Shown: positions 1 through 12,345, numbered from the stretch's first letter. The stretch: DNA of 64,000 nt from Sphagnum compactum (GCA_965153455.1 OZ234500.1:2604001-2668000), one strand, 5' to 3'. Program-made: numbers and translations. Notes: generated from the letters alone by a model not told the origin.

Positions 1-640
1 CATGTCGATGTCACATGTGCCATGTGTTCAAAATAATGTTCATTTTGATTGGATAGCTAATTTTTTTCAACAAAACAAACATACCTAGTTTTGATTTTAT
101 TCAAATAATACATAATTAATCATTTAAAAATTTTTGACTTTATAATCATCCTAATGTGATCCTACTAACAAAAACATAAATTGTTTGTAATAATGTATCT
201 TCAACCTATGGAGTTCAATTATAATGATTTTTGCATCGTTGGGTTTTTAGATAGGAAGCCTTTACATGTGAGAAATTATAACCCATTTTGAACAAAAAAT
301 TTAAGAAGATTTTCATAATGTGCGAGAAGTGGCATGGGTAAGATCAATTTTCACCATATTTTTGGCAACAAGATGCCAATGTTGGTGAGTTTGAAGACAT
401 GTACACCATAAATGGTGGAATGTTGCACCATCAACACATATGGAATGTCACATTATCAACTTTTAATTTTTTTGAAGTAAGTGTTCTATTATAATTTATG
501 AATGGGAATTACAAAAGAGGGAATTCATGCTATATGAAAGAGTTCATTCCCCACTTGTGTTGTTTAAGATTGTGCATATGGTTCATTTTTTATATTAGGA
601 CACATTTCATAAGCCATCAGAAGGCAAGGAAATGTGGGGA
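1..640. other. AT-rich sequence with no recognisable gene
   Basis: No reading frame with family features is seen on either strand. The short open stretch at 498-710 has no recognisable motif and no coding bias. It may be the outer part of the decayed retroelement that becomes readable further on, but nothing here proves that. Confidence 0.4.
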
Positions 641-1639
641 AGTATATGGCTTGCTTGACAATCCAACAAGGTGTGCAACCCAGGGATTGATCACTCCCCA
701 ACATTGTTAAACTTTACATTCATAACTATGGCAAAGTCAATCATGGACTACCAATGTTGGGAAAAATCAAGGTTTTGGAAAAAGCCAAAAAAAAAAGGTT
801 GTTGCTAATTAGGGTCCACCTCAAAATTAACTCTACTTGCTAACTCTAAACCAACCCAAGACCATGGAAATGAGATTCGAATCTATTGTCTAGAGGCTAT
901 GATGACAAACATGATGATGAACATGGCAACACAAATGAAATCTAAACATATTTCAAGGAAAGATAAAGAGTGAGAGACATGCCATCTTTTAGCCCATATG
1001 TTAACCCAAATTATTTTTGTGAAGCTAGATTTTCAAGTCCATTAGCCCCAAATGAAATTATGTTGAACATTTTGAAAGATCAAATGTCATAAACAATAGG
1101 TGGAAATCATGTTAATGTTCCAAGTCTAATTGAAATGTTTTTGATGGATGTGTTAGTGATAAGAACAAAGTGTTGAAATGTTGAAACGTCCATAAGGTGT
1201 TAATAAAAGGTTAAATCCTTAACATGGGGAAGTTCTAGGTTTGCCTACCATAATCATTTGTGTTAGTGGATATAGTTTCCAATCCTATGGGGGCATTGAC
1301 TTCCAATATTGTACCAATGGCATCAAGGAAGATGTTTGGTTTCATTTTTTAAACAAAGGCACCAAACAACTTGCTAGGAGTAAAAACAACTATGTATTAA
1401 ACAACATTTTTTTGTTGAAACATTTATTATTCCCAATATTCAACTAGTAGTAGTGTTCCATCTCATTACCACATTGTGTGAGGATGGGAAAACACCAATG
1501 ATGGTGGTTACATCATATAAATGATAAATGATATCCCACACATAATGAAAATTGTTAAATATTAGTTTGGTAAAACTAGCCAAATGTGAATATGCTAAAT
1601 GATGTTAATCAAAAAACGTATTTTTGGCAACTAGATTGA

Positions 1640-3060
1640 ACATCATATGTGCGGGGATTATTGCCTTATGAACAAACAAATGCACTCAAACAAATGTGTC
1701 ATGCCCTTATTGAAAAAGATCTTCAATGCCCTTGGACAAACCAAGGGGTTTAACATTTTGAACTTACATTCTAGCTATCATTAATTGTCATCGAGGGAGG
1801 GTGACAAGGTCAAGACAACTTCTTGAAATATTGATCCTAATGGGAAAAATTGTTTATAACAATGGTAATTCTTGCCATTTGGTTTGAAGAACAACCTTAC
1901 ATAGTTGCAAAGAATTTCAGATTGGGTGTTGGTAGGCTTCAACTTTGTTAAATGTTACATCATTGATAATATTGCCTTTAGTTTGATTTTAAAGGATCAT
2001 GTGCAACACTTGTAGGAGGTGTTTAAAAGACTTATGGAACATTATCTTAAGTTTCATCCTAGCAATTGTGGTTTCTTTCAAATTCAAGCGGAATACCTAA
2101 GTCACATGATTTATCCTAATGGATTAGGGGTTCAAAAGGCCAAGGTTGAAGCCATTTCACAAGTTCTTCAATCATTAGATGTTAACCAATTGTGAACCTT
2201 TCTAAGCATGTGCACCATTATCAAAGGCTTGTAAAAGGATTTAATAACATTATTGTTAAACCTTCAACCCAATGCATGAAAATAGACCAAGGGTATATAT
2301 GGGGTGACACAAAAAAGTAGGTCTTTTAGGAGTTGTAAGCCCAATTCACTTCAATTCCCATTTTGTGATGACCCATACAAGGATCACTTTTTCAATTGCA
2401 TACTCATTGAAGGAATTTAGGGTTTGGAGTAGTATTTACTTAATTTGATGATGATGGTCAAAAATTTGTGTTGACATATGCTAATCAATTTAACAACAAA
2501 AGAAAGGCAAAATATAATTCATATGAAGGGGAAAACCTTGCTATTGTTGAAATAATTTCATCATTATAATGTTATCTTTATGGTAGCCCATTTACATTGT
2601 CTATAAATTATTACCCTCTAAAATTCTTGTTGAAATTAAAATATTTCATAGGAAAGTTAGCCAAATGGGCACTTATTTTTCATGAAAGCAACTTTGACAA
2701 AATTCATAAGGCTAATAAAGGCAACATGGATGTTAATGGATGAAATTGAAATTTAAAATCTAATAAAGAGGATATCATTGGGGCTCATTGGCATGGAAAT
2801 ATAGATTTGAAAGTGGTACCAAGATGACATGCCTTTGTATACCTATGTACCTTGTTGATATGTTTTAGGGATGTATCTTAAACTAACATGGGTAATGGGG
2901 ATGCCCATGATGTGGATATTGAGTTGAAAGGCAATGGTGCATTTGACATATATAAAAATACACATGTTATTGCATATTTGCAAGTAGGTGAAATTCCATT
3001 TAGATCAAAACCCAAGGAATGTGATTGGGTCATATGTAAAGCCAAATAGATCAAATGGGA
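1640..3060 (+). pseudogene. decayed Ty3/gypsy reverse transcriptase and RNase H
   Basis: Translation across frames gives an ordered series of pol landmarks. At about 1870-1900 there is LPFGLKNN, matching the RT motif normally read as MPFGLKNAP. At about 1950-1975 there is CYIDNIAFS, matching the YIDDI active site with the second catalytic Asp changed to Asn. NCGFFQIQAEYLSHMI follows at about 2050-2110. RNase H landmarks follow at about 2490-2740 (YEGENLAIVE, then GKLAKWALIFHESNFDKIH), and a linker at about 2940-3040 (YLQVGEIPFRSKPKECDW) resembles the spacer before integrase in plant gypsy elements. Stops and frameshifts occur every few dozen codons, so no product is possible. No LTRs were found. 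It is an old fossil in the same orientation as the glycosyltransferase downstream. Confidence 0.75.
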
Positions 3061-3079
3061 AGGTAATTGTTATGACCAC

Positions 3080-4000
3080 CCAATGAATTCCCAATTTTTT
3101 GGTATTTAAATGAAATAGGAGCAATGAAAGAACATTTCACTACTGCAACATTAAATGACAAATAAGCACAAAGAGTTTATGAAACAAGTAGTACAAACAA
3201 ATTGGAGGTTTTTACCATGCAAAAATTTCAAACTTGTAAAAAGACACACAATTTCAAATTTAAAACACAATGCAAAAAAAAATGGAAAAGATGACTTCAA
3301 GAATAATCTTTCAAATCTCCAACATTAACATCATAAAATTACAACAATTGATGATACATATTGACTATTCAAGTTTCCCATGTAAACCTTTTAAAGCGGT
3401 CAAAAACAGTGGAAATCCCCCAAAAATCTCCTAAGATAATAAATAAGCTTCATCTACAAGTCAAAATTAAAATCAGCCTAACCAACTAATGTTTTGGTTT
3501 TAAAAATGACCTAAAGTTTTTAATAAAAAAATTTAAGATAGTTTTTGGTAATGGTTTTTAGTAACAATTTTAGGTAGTGGGTTTTTATAGTGGTTTGTGG
3601 TACTAGTTTTCAATACTACATTTCAACAAAGGTTTTTGATAGTAAAAATTGATATTAATAATTCTTATCCTAACAATTTTTACACTTTTAACAATAATTC
3701 CCTTTTGTGGGTGTGGAATGATGGACAAATGCTAATGGTGTTTCATCTATAACAACATCAAGGTTTATATAACATGTTTATGAGGAATTCAGACATTTTT
3801 GGGTTCAATGCACTTACAATTTACACTAGGCATAGTAATAGTGGTATAGGGGATGCAAATGCAAGTTTAGTAATTTGTTTCTTGATGGTGGTGTGTGACT
3901 AAATATAATGTCATTAAATGCACCTACACCTCGTTTATGGCCATTGCCCATCATAAGGCTTGATTATTAGTGGATTTTTGATTTTGTTAGTTCATTAAAT
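3080..4000. other. interposed AT-rich sequence inside the gypsy fossil
   Basis: The gypsy pol landmarks stop near 3060 and resume with the integrase core near 4010. The zinc-binding part of integrase expected between them is not readable. The 0.9 kb between is AT-rich, includes a GGTTTTTGGTA-like low-complexity run near 3540-3660, and has no coding features on either strand. It could be an insertion or simply the most decayed part of the element; clear terminal repeats were not seen. Confidence 0.35.
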
Positions 4001-4009
4001 TTAATAATA

Positions 4010-4530
4010 CAACATAATCAATACATTTTAATGATTATCCAGCATTTCTTGAAGTGGTAAGAGTTGATGCCATTGCCCAAATGTAATAATGAAGGAGTTG
4101 CCTACCCATTTATAAATATGGTGTGTAATAGGTTTGGTGTTCTAATTAAGATATTCTTTAACCAAGGTATGAAATTCCATGAAGAGTTCCAAAAGTTGTG
4201 TGAGAAAACATTATTTGATCATCACATGACTTTCATGAAAACCGTCTTGAGGCAATCAACCTAACCAAATGGAAAGTGTATACAATGAAGTGAAGTTTGC
4301 TTAAGATGGGCTTAAAAAGGGTCATACTAAATATCAGGATTTACAACTACCATGGTTAACTATGGGCTATAGGTTTAATTGTCAATCTTTTCTTCCATCC
4401 TTTTCACCATATTTTTTATTGTTCGATTATGGACTCAAGACACTAACTTCAATTTGACGAGACACTATGGTAGTAATGAATTTAGATGATTTAATTTATG
4501 TGTGGTTTCAAACATGGGGGCATGCAAAGT
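4010..4530 (+). pseudogene. decayed Ty3/gypsy integrase core
   Basis: The frame starting near 4050 reads ELMPLPKCNNEGVAYPF, then NMVCNRFGVLIKIFFNQG, then FHEEFQKLCEKTLFDHH. This is the middle of an rve integrase core: residues around the second catalytic Asp (normally in a TDQG-type motif, here FNQG) and the following helix. The next 250 bases still carry integrase C-terminal landmarks in shifted frames, for example TKYQDLQLPWL near 4335-4365. It belongs with the RT/RNase H fossil upstream and is equally dead. The catalytic Asp in the TDQG position reads as Asn, an inactivating change. Confidence 0.7.
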
Positions 4531-4539
4531 TGTTGCGTG

Positions 4540-5763
4540 CATGGTTCCGTGGGCGTGATGATTTGGACCCAAAATTTAGGTGTTTTTTTTGGCAGTAAAT
4601 CTGGTCGTCTGTCGTAGTTCCTGACTCAGAAGAGCGAGGAGGAGCACGCGACGCATGTAGCTAGCTACCATCATCACCCGCCTTCTTCTTCTGCGAAGAA
4701 GCTGGCTCGCTGGCTCGATCGAGTGGGTTTCTGCTGGGTTGCGTGGGTTTCTACTTTCTAGACTTGAATTAGGCTGTGTTTAGTAATCACGATGACGATG
4801 ATGATTAATTCCTCGGACTGGGTTTCCAATTGATTTCGCCGCCGCCGCCGCCTCAGCACAATCATTATCTTTGCTCACGTGTAACGGTGATGAATATGAT
4901 CTGATGTTACAATGGAGTACTAACACCCGTAGTAGTACTTGGGCCAGTTCCACACTAACTATATTATTTTCAGAAATGTTGAATTTTCCAAAAGTTCTTT
5001 TTCTGAAGCAAAAATAAAGAGTCTGATTGAATATTTGAGAATATATCATTTTCAAATTGAAACTCTCAAAATTTATAGTTTTGGTATCCCTGCATTCTTT
5101 CTTTCTTTCTAGGGTCATGTGGAGTCCACTGTAGAAAAGAAACTAAGTGAAGGAAGGATCCAACTCCAAGGGCTTCTTCACAATGGTAACCACCCACTAT
5201 GTGTTTTGAGTTTTAGAATGTTGAATACATATCATCCTTGCAGATATCATTTACAATTTTTGTTGGGTCTGCCCAGCTCCCTTCAGGGTAAAGACAAAGC
5301 TGCAGACCCAACAAAGCAAACAAACAGGCCAAAAGTTTGGTATCCCTACATTCTTTCTTTCTAGGGTCATGTGGAGTCCCAGTACAGAAACATTTCTGGC
5401 ATAACCCAAGGAAGGATCCCACTTCAAGGGCTTCATCACCCTGCTAACCACTGGCATATGTTTCCAATTTATTATCATCATTATGGATGTCATTTGAAGG
5501 GCAGAGCCATTTGCTTGTTTACAATTGTCCAGAATGATTTTTGTTGACATAGGCTACTATTATTATCACTTCCTTAATTCCTGCTTCTAAAATTATTTTA
5601 TTTCCAGTCTACTGCTCTTTATTCTTCTGAGTTGTTGTTACTTGGGGATCCTGGGCTTTGGGTTATCCATCAACTACGTCCACAACTGTAGCCACAGGCC
5701 ACAAGGTGGTAAATGTAGCATCATATTTCTAATGTCAAGGAAGCTGCAGCTGGAGCAAAGCAG
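4540..5763 (+). promoter_or_regulatory. upstream and 5' region of the glycosyltransferase gene
   Basis: Base composition changes sharply near 4540, from AT-rich repeat debris to mixed, GC-richer sequence, as expected for a plant promoter plus 5' UTR. The segment at 4620-4760 contains short CT/GA-rich and CTGGCTCG repeats typical of plant 5' leaders. No single TATA box stands out. An in-frame TAG at 5716-5718 lies upstream of the ATG at 5764, so the coding frame does not extend further back without splicing. A 5' UTR intron is possible but not demonstrable here. Confidence 0.4.
5079..5457 (+). repeat. imperfect tandem duplication in the 5' region
   Basis: A block of about 125 bases occurs twice, about 255 bases apart (about 5079-5205 and about 5335-5457). 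Both copies begin TTTGGTATCCCT, run through a CTTTCTTTCTAGGGTCATG stretch and continue with AAGGAAGGATCC and AAGGGCTTC. The copies differ by scattered substitutions and small indels, notably the number of CTTT units. The duplication lies wholly upstream of the start codon, so it affects only leader or promoter sequence. Confidence 0.8.
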
Positions 5764-8300
5764 ATGAGTCGGGGCAGTAGCTATGGGTCAGGAGCTGCTG
5801 CTCATCAAGGAGAGCAGCAAGGAGATGATGGAGGAGCTGCTGCTGCTGCTGGTGGGACATTGTTAGGTACATCAGGAAGAAGAGGAATAATTATTATGGG
5901 TTGTAGCAAGCTCAAGGTAGTCATTGCAATAGTGTGTGTGTGTTCCTGTATCTATGTTCTCTCCGTAGTCATTCTCACTCCATGGGCATGTAGTCGAATC
6001 TTCCAGAGGAGTGATTGCAGTCAAGTTTTGGGGCTCATGCTTGCCAAATCATCGGATCCACTGCCAAATCACAAAGCTGCAGATCTGCATAATTATATTC
6101 CTCCGACCACTAATTCTTTGACCTGTGAGCAGCAGCAGCAGCAGCAGCAGACAGGAACTGATATATCCAGGATAGTGTTTGGGATTGCATCAGCATCAGA
6201 GACATGGGCACGTGTAGGAGGGCGAAGAGAGTATGTGAAGCAGTGGTGGAAACCAGAGATGAGGGGCTTTGTGTGGCTGGAGAAAGAAGTGGAATTAGAA
6301 GAAGAAGCAGCAGCAGCAGCTGGGGGGAAATCTTCTTCTGCATTATCAAGGGGGGGCAGCAGCAGGGAGTATCCACCATTCAAAGTCTCACAAGACACCA
6401 CCCACTTCCAATACACAAATCGGTGGGGTGTGCGAGATGCACTGAGGATTTCAAGGATTGTGTCCGAAACTTTCAGGCTTGGTTTACCAAATGTGGATTG
6501 GTTTGTCATGGCTGATGATGACACCGTGTTCATCACACACAATTTGGTCCAGGTCTTGTCCAAATATGATCACACCCAACCTTTCTATGTGGGTTATGCA
6601 AGTGAAAGCCATCGTGAGAATATTATTTTCTCTTATGAAATGGCTTTTGGTGGAGCTGGCTATGCTATCAGTTATCCCCTTGCCAAAGAATTGACCAAAA
6701 TACAGGATTCCTGTATCCAAAGGTGCTGCAATACTCTTTCCCTCTAAGCTTTTTCTCTTCTTGTTCTTGTCCAAAGGACCTAAACCCTATCATGCTTGGT
6801 TTAGGGTTTAGGGTACAAGCAATAAACTTAGCTACACCCATCTGTGGGAGATAGGGGTTGTCTTCAGACACTGCCAATTTTGAGGAATTTTCTTCTGTCT
6901 AGAGTGAGAATTTTTTGGAGATTCTGCCACTGATTTGGTTTAATTTGAAAATTTCTTATGACCAGCTTGTTTGGTTCTGTTTTCACAACTGTGCTACCAA
7001 TTCCACTGTTGTTGCTGATCATTTCAACACCCATTCACAGATGAACTCATGGATGATGGTGTAACAGGTACCCGCATTTCTTTGGAGGTGATGATCGCAT
7101 TTATGCATGTGTGGCAGAGCTCGGAGTTCCTCTTACAAAAGAACCCAGTTTTCATCAGGTACCTCCAAAACCCAAAATTCTTCTTCCCATCTAGACTTCC
7201 CTGAAATTTTTCACTTTAGAGCTCCTGCACTGGGTCACAATGCAATTACGCAGCACAGGGTGCACGCGAGTGGGACCAACCTGTTGAGATTGACAGCTTG
7301 CTTGTGAAGGAAGTTAATCATTCCTGACATTGGGTGGTTTTTTCAGAAATTTTCTGCTCTCTCTAGGGTTTAGGGTTTAGTTTTTAGGGTCATGCGGTAT
7401 TTCATCTTCAAACTCACCCCTAAAGTCATTTGTGGAGAGCAACAAAGCAGCTTACCATATATTGTTGACTGAGTAGTGCAGCTTGACATAAGAAGGGATG
7501 CACTGGGGATTCTAGCTGCCCACCCGGTAACTCCACTGGTGTCTCTCCATCACTTGGACTTCATTCCTGAAATCTTCCCCAAGACAGCAACCAAAACCTT
7601 CACCAAAGTGGAAGCAGTGAAGTACTTACTGGATGCAGCTGCAGTGGACCCAGCGAGCATTCTCCAGCAGTCAATTTGCTATGACCGAAAGCAGGAGTGG
7701 TCAATCTCTGTTTCCTGGGGTTATGTCGTTGAAGTGTACAAAGGGTTCATAAGTCCCTTAACCCTCCAAAGACCGGCCAGAACATTTTTGTCATGGTACC
7801 ATGAAAATGAAAAAGGAACATTTTCAATCAATACCCGGGAGATTGCAGTGGACGTTTGCCAGAGACCAACCCGCTTTTTCCTAGAGGATATTCACGGCCC
7901 TGCAACAAAGTTGGAAGGTTTAATGGAAGCTGTTTTCTTGAAACAAGAGGATCCTGAGCAATCTCAGTGTGATGAAAAGTTGATTCCACTGAGTATGGTG
8001 AAGAAGATTTATGTTCTGAAAGAACCCATGGATTCATCTTGGTACCAGGTTGTACTTCACAGCTCAACAAGTAGTTTCTCCTAACACTTGCCTTGATTCT
8101 CATGCTCTCTTTGCCTTGACATAAGTATCTCTTTTAGAAAATGGGTGGGTTTTGCAGTTTACTAATTCCTTTGATTTCTATTGTTTTTGCAGATACCTCG
8201 AAGGTCATGTTGTCAAATCCAGGATTGGGGAAGCAAACAAATTGATATCCATGTTGGTGCTTGCAGAGTGGGTGAAAGTCTTCTTGGTGCTACTGATTAG
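5764..8300 (+). CDS. DUF604 / fringe-like glycosyltransferase, four exons
   Basis: Exons read as 5764-6722, 7068-7158, 7482-8048 and 8193-8300, with three GT-AG introns and intact phase, giving 574 residues. This type II Golgi protein should add a sugar, probably galactose-like, to an unknown plant glycan. There is a low-complexity Gly/Ala/Gln N-terminus, one membrane anchor at about residues 52-71, a stem with a Gln tract at 123-129, and then the catalytic domain. The domain contains FGIASASETWA (139-149), the metal-binding DDD (251-253), FGGAGYAIS after it, FGGDDR (325-330), LAAHP (361-365), QQSICYD (412-418) and a C-terminal PRRSCC (541-546), all hallmarks of the plant fringe-related family. 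Length is slightly above the usual 450-560. An acidic/Ala/Ser insertion (about 173-202) sits at a naturally variable loop. The ATG is the first in frame after a stop. Every key residue looks intact, so the gene is probably functional. The exact donor and acceptor sugars are unknown. Confidence 0.9.
6128..6151 (+). repeat. CAG trinucleotide run in the stem region
   Basis: A run of seven CAG codons encodes a Gln tract in the stem just before the catalytic domain of the glycosyltransferase. Shorter GCT and GCA runs encode Ala tracts near 5836-5852 and 6307-6322. All are in frame and lie outside the conserved blocks, so length changes should be tolerated. Confidence 0.85.
6800..6813 (+). repeat. 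telomere-like TTTAGGG pair in intron 1
   Basis: Two plant-telomere-type units occur in tandem in intron 1. Intron 2 has a similar pair at 7365-7380, and a third pair lies near 54398-54412. In plants, short telo-box motifs near gene starts can bind regulatory proteins, but two units are also common by chance in AT-rich introns. Confidence 0.5.
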
Positions 8301-11018
8301 GTTTTTTATTTTTTCTTCCCCACTTTGTTGTAAATTCATCATCCCTTGTTTGTACACACTTTTATGCACTGAAGAATTTTCAATGCAAATGCTGATCATG
8401 ATTAAGGTGCAGTTTCATCTCAGAAACTAAATTTAGGATTGGAAGACTGCTGGAACCCTCAAGCTAGATTTTGATTACGCAGTTTCAAGAGAATTTTTGG
8501 ATTAGCATAAAAGAACACAACCGGAGGAACTAGGTTCACAAAGTTCAGAGAACCATGCCCTAAGAAGATATGTGCATGGGTAGCCTCCTTTAGACTTCAA
8601 TTTTTTACCTGGGAAAGTTCTGAGATTTTTGGGCACAAAGGGAGTTATAGATTTTCTTACTGTTTTGTTTTTGATATTGGTTTCACCAATTGTAAAATAT
8701 CCATTTTACATTGGCAATTTTCCTTTCTCTTAGGACTTTTAGTGTAACTTTGACTATGTGTGTTTTGGTCACCTTCTGGCCCTTTTGAAAATCTTTGCTT
8801 GGGATTTAATTATCACATTGCCAATTGCAAGAGAGAAAAGAAGGGGAAAAACATAAATTTCAGCTGTGTAATAATAACACATTTGATCCTTGCTTGGGGG
8901 ATTTTTAATTGCTTTTTGCCTCTTTTCTACTATCATCTGTACAAGCGTCTAATTGGTGACTCTTTCAGATATACCTGAAGGGCTGTATGCAAAAATCATC
9001 TAATAGATTATATGCGTTTCCAACATTTTGGAATGCACAAATAGTTACGATGGTGATTGACTACTAAATATTGTTGCTTTTTTCATGTTAGTTTTGTTCC
9101 TTGCATGCTAGTTGCCTTGAGGAAAATTATAAGCCTTGCAACCTTCTTATTAGAAACAGCACCGCTGAGCTGGAGTTCTTAAAATTCAAAGAACTGGGTT
9201 CTGATATATACAATTGTGACTTCAAAACCCAATAACCGATTTCTGCTATGCAACTGAGGTCTTCAAAAAATATAACGAACATGTCAAATGACCTTCCATT
9301 AAATTGTTGATTCTTGTTTTCTATTTTGTGAAAAACTGTTGGTTGTTTAAGGGGTTTTGAAAAACCAGAGGTTTGTCCTCTGGTTTCTGAAATTTCTAAA
9401 AATTCAGAATTGAAGGTTATTAAAGATCAAATACCCAATGAACAACATTGCTTTTGGACAAATTGAACTGGTATACCACCTAATGCTAACACAACTTATA
9501 GAGTCTGCTTCTGTTATTGATAAATCCATGTTTTTCCTTCAGGTTCTTTGAAAATATTAAGTAATTTGAGTATAGATGAAATCTTGATGTTGTTATGTGC
9601 AATTCCAAGATTACAGTCTGATTTTTGGGTGTCTTGAGAAAACCTAAACCCTAATGATGGGCTCAGGTTGGAATTAACTCAAGAAAACGGTGCAAAGACT
9701 GGCATGGTTGGATACTATCCTTTAAATTTGGCACCTAGTTCCTGCAGGGGCAAGAGGCAGCTGCTCAATTAAAGGGTCTTTGCTTCAGTAATCTTTTGGA
9801 GAACTTCAGAGTCCACACCCACTGAATTGTGTAAAGGTGTCGATGTGTGCTGCGATGTTGGATTCTTATTTCTAGTGCTTTTTTCTTTTGATGGTGGATT
9901 CTCAACTTTTGGTGTGTGATGAACACATACATGAGTTTGGCAATGGTGGACAATGATAGTGTGGAAAAGGATTTAAAAGATGGACTATGGTGAAGCAGGA
10001 ATGTAGAACAGAGTGAGGTTTTGGTTGTTAGTCTAGGAAAGCATTGGAGCAATGATTGGAATGTGCCATCAGTATATTTAAGTCTATCACCAAGGGTTTG
10101 AAGAACTTTTTCATTCTTCTCTGGTTTTTGGGAATTATGGTTGGAACTTTGCAATAAAGTGGAGTATGATCAGTAGTTACATACATGGGCGTTGAGAAGA
10201 ATTGTTGAGAGGTCTGTCTTGGGGAACTCAACAAATGGGCATGAATTCTTAAAATCCCCTAAACAAGGGGGACAGGGGAAATTCTTAAAGAGATGGATGC
10301 GGGATTTTTTAGAAGGAGAGATATGGAGGACATGTGGGTTTGAGAGTTTGAACTTTCTTTCTTATGAATGGAGGGATCCTTTGGACATATATATGTGTTT
10401 GAAGATGTGAATGTCAACAGCCAAACCTAAAATTGAACGATGTTCTATGAGAGGTTCCAGAGAGATATGATCTCAATCCCACGTCGGAATCAAAAGTTCA
10501 GAATCAAAGAATGATCAAGTTTCATGAAAACCAGTGGTTTTCTAGGTACCCATTTGAAGAACATGGTTATGTATCAGAATGGGGTATTTCTTGATTTTTT
10601 AGAATTGTGGTTATCAACTTAAAGAATTGCTCTGATTCTTGAATGGGGTTTGGTATGATTTCTAATAGCTGCTCAACATTGGTGTAGACTTTAGACCATC
10701 ACCTTTGAGTGAAGGACAGAGTTGTAATTTTTACCTTGTCCCTTGGCTTTTGGCTACAATTAAACAAACCCCCCTACAACCTTTGCGGGTATCAGTGCTG
10801 TTTCCATGTCCACTGTCCAGGCACTTACAAGGAAGACAGCAAAGTGAACCTTTTTGCAAAACGTTTGGGACTTGTGTCAGATCTGCAGCATAAAAAGGAT
10901 GCAATTGTCATTGTTGACAATCTGCAACTTTCATGCATCATGCAATTGAGGTCCCTCCCCAAAGTGTTTGTTAGTTGACTGGTCCCTTTCAATGAAACCC
11001 ATGACTGTCTTACCTACC

Positions 11019-11027
<9 letters not shown>
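8301..11027. other. region downstream of the glycosyltransferase, no gene recognised
   Basis: The first few hundred bases should contain the 3' UTR. Beyond that the sequence is less AT-rich than the repeat-rich parts, but no frame shows a known domain. Open stretches at 9765-10154 (minus) and 10709-10978 (plus) have no motif, and their composition matches non-coding flanks. No LTR, terminal inverted repeat or tandem array is evident. Confidence 0.4.

Positions 11028-11054
<27 letters not shown>
11028..11054. repeat. CA dinucleotide microsatellite
   Basis: An uninterrupted CA/AC run of about 27 bases follows a short CCTA/CATA stretch. It is ordinary simple-sequence DNA. Confidence 0.95.
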
Positions 11055-11419
11055 TCTCTACACAGACTCTCCTTTTTCGCAGAATGTGAATATTTTGTCA
11101 ACATTGACACACACAACAAGAATTGCCAACTAATTTTGCCCAAATTTGTAAGGGTCCTCAGATAAGTTAACAGTCTGCCAAGCTCACATTCTGAGACTAA
11201 TAATAAGTACCATGTGGATGAATCTGGTGAGCAATAAACCCTGCTTTGCTCAGTTCATCATACCAGTGTTTAGTGGGTATCAACTTTTGAACACACCAAC
11301 TGGTATGGTATCACATCTGTTTAATTTTTCAAAAAATACCAGCCTGATACTTGTACTGAATTTTTTATAAAAAATTGTACCAACCTGGTCCTGGTAGAGT
11401 ACACTGGCCAGTGACCGAA

Positions 11420-11990
11420 CACTTAAGCGCTCAGGGCAGGCTGGATCCAAGGGGAGGGCTGTGTTTGTTTCTGGTGTCCAAACAAAACTTGAACCCCTCC
11501 TCTTGGTGCATCTGACACACTAACAATCATCCAAAACAGATTAGAAATGAGGAAGTTATGGCCCCCAAAAGTAAAGAGGGTCAAGAACTAAAAAACAAAC
11601 CACTGAACACTACAAAGGCCAGTTCCCGAACACCCAAAAAATTCTTTGTATGTTGCTCTGTTGCTATTAGAGTTTCAAGATGATTTGTAGAACTTCAGGT
11701 GGCACTCCTATAGCACTTTAAATAGTTTTAAATGAATAAGAAAGTTATGAAGTTTGAAAGTAGGAGTGGTCCAAAGAGAAGAAAAAAGAAAAAAAACGCG
11801 TTTTGTAAGTTGAAAACCCTATTTTTCTTCTTGTTATTTTTTCATTAATCCTTTTCATTTGCATTTCAAAGATGAATTCTAGAACTTGAGGTAGTGCTCC
11901 CATAACATTTTAAATCATTCAAAATGAAGCACATATGATGAAGATATAAATAAGTGTTCAGTCATAGGCAAGCGATTGATGATGGGCCGG
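11420..11990 (+). repeat. dispersed repeat, copy 1 (inverted partner at 22935-23315)
   Basis: The segment from ACACTTAAGCGCTC onward matches the reverse complement of 22935-23315 over several hundred bases. Shared blocks include CCTCCTCTTGGTGCA, AGAAATGAGGAAGTTATGG and GTCAAGAACT. Within this copy the block around 11668-11750 (GTAGAACTTCAGGTGGCACTCC and what follows) recurs in diverged form at about 11868-11945, so the unit is partly tandem. No coding capacity or terminal repeats were identified. Confidence 0.7.
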
Positions 11991-12198
11991 TCTACCCTAT
12001 TAGGGTTTGAGGCTGGATTTTGGCTCCTATGTGGCAGGGATATAGTATATACCTGATTTTGAGACCAATATATAGCCCTGGTATTAAACTAATATTACCT
12101 CAAGTCCCTATCAGGCAGGTATTAGTATCAAGTTGTTTGCCTCAGGTCATACCAATTGCGGAATACAAAAAGAGCCATACTGGGGATGACTCAGGATT

Positions 12199-12345
12199 AG
12201 GCCAAACTCATCCACCCTAGGCCAAGATGCCATAAATGGTTTTAATCTTAAGCCAAGATGTTAAAACATATTCTAACCCTAAGTCAATATGCTTGAAAAT
12301 ATTCTAACACTAGGCCAAACTCATCCACCCTAGGCCAAGATGCCA
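12199..12345 (+). repeat. short tandem duplication, 113-bp spacing
   Basis: A 34-base segment beginning AGGCCAAACTCATCCACC is repeated exactly at 12199 and 12312. The bases between share further AAGCCAAGATG-type fragments, suggesting a local duplication that has since diverged. Confidence 0.85.

Noticed and set aside
6093-6774. Minus- and alternative-frame ORFs across exon 1 of the glycosyltransferase
   Set aside because: Shadow frames created by the CAG/GCA runs and by coding bias of the real exon.
9765-10154. 129-codon open frame on the minus strand
   Set aside because: No recognisable motif and no homologous pattern; the length is compatible with chance in this less AT-rich stretch.
10709-10978. 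89-codon open frame with a Cys cluster (GYQCCFHVHC)
   Set aside because: The Cys spacing fits no zinc-finger class I know, and a second frame overlaps it throughout. Treated as chance.
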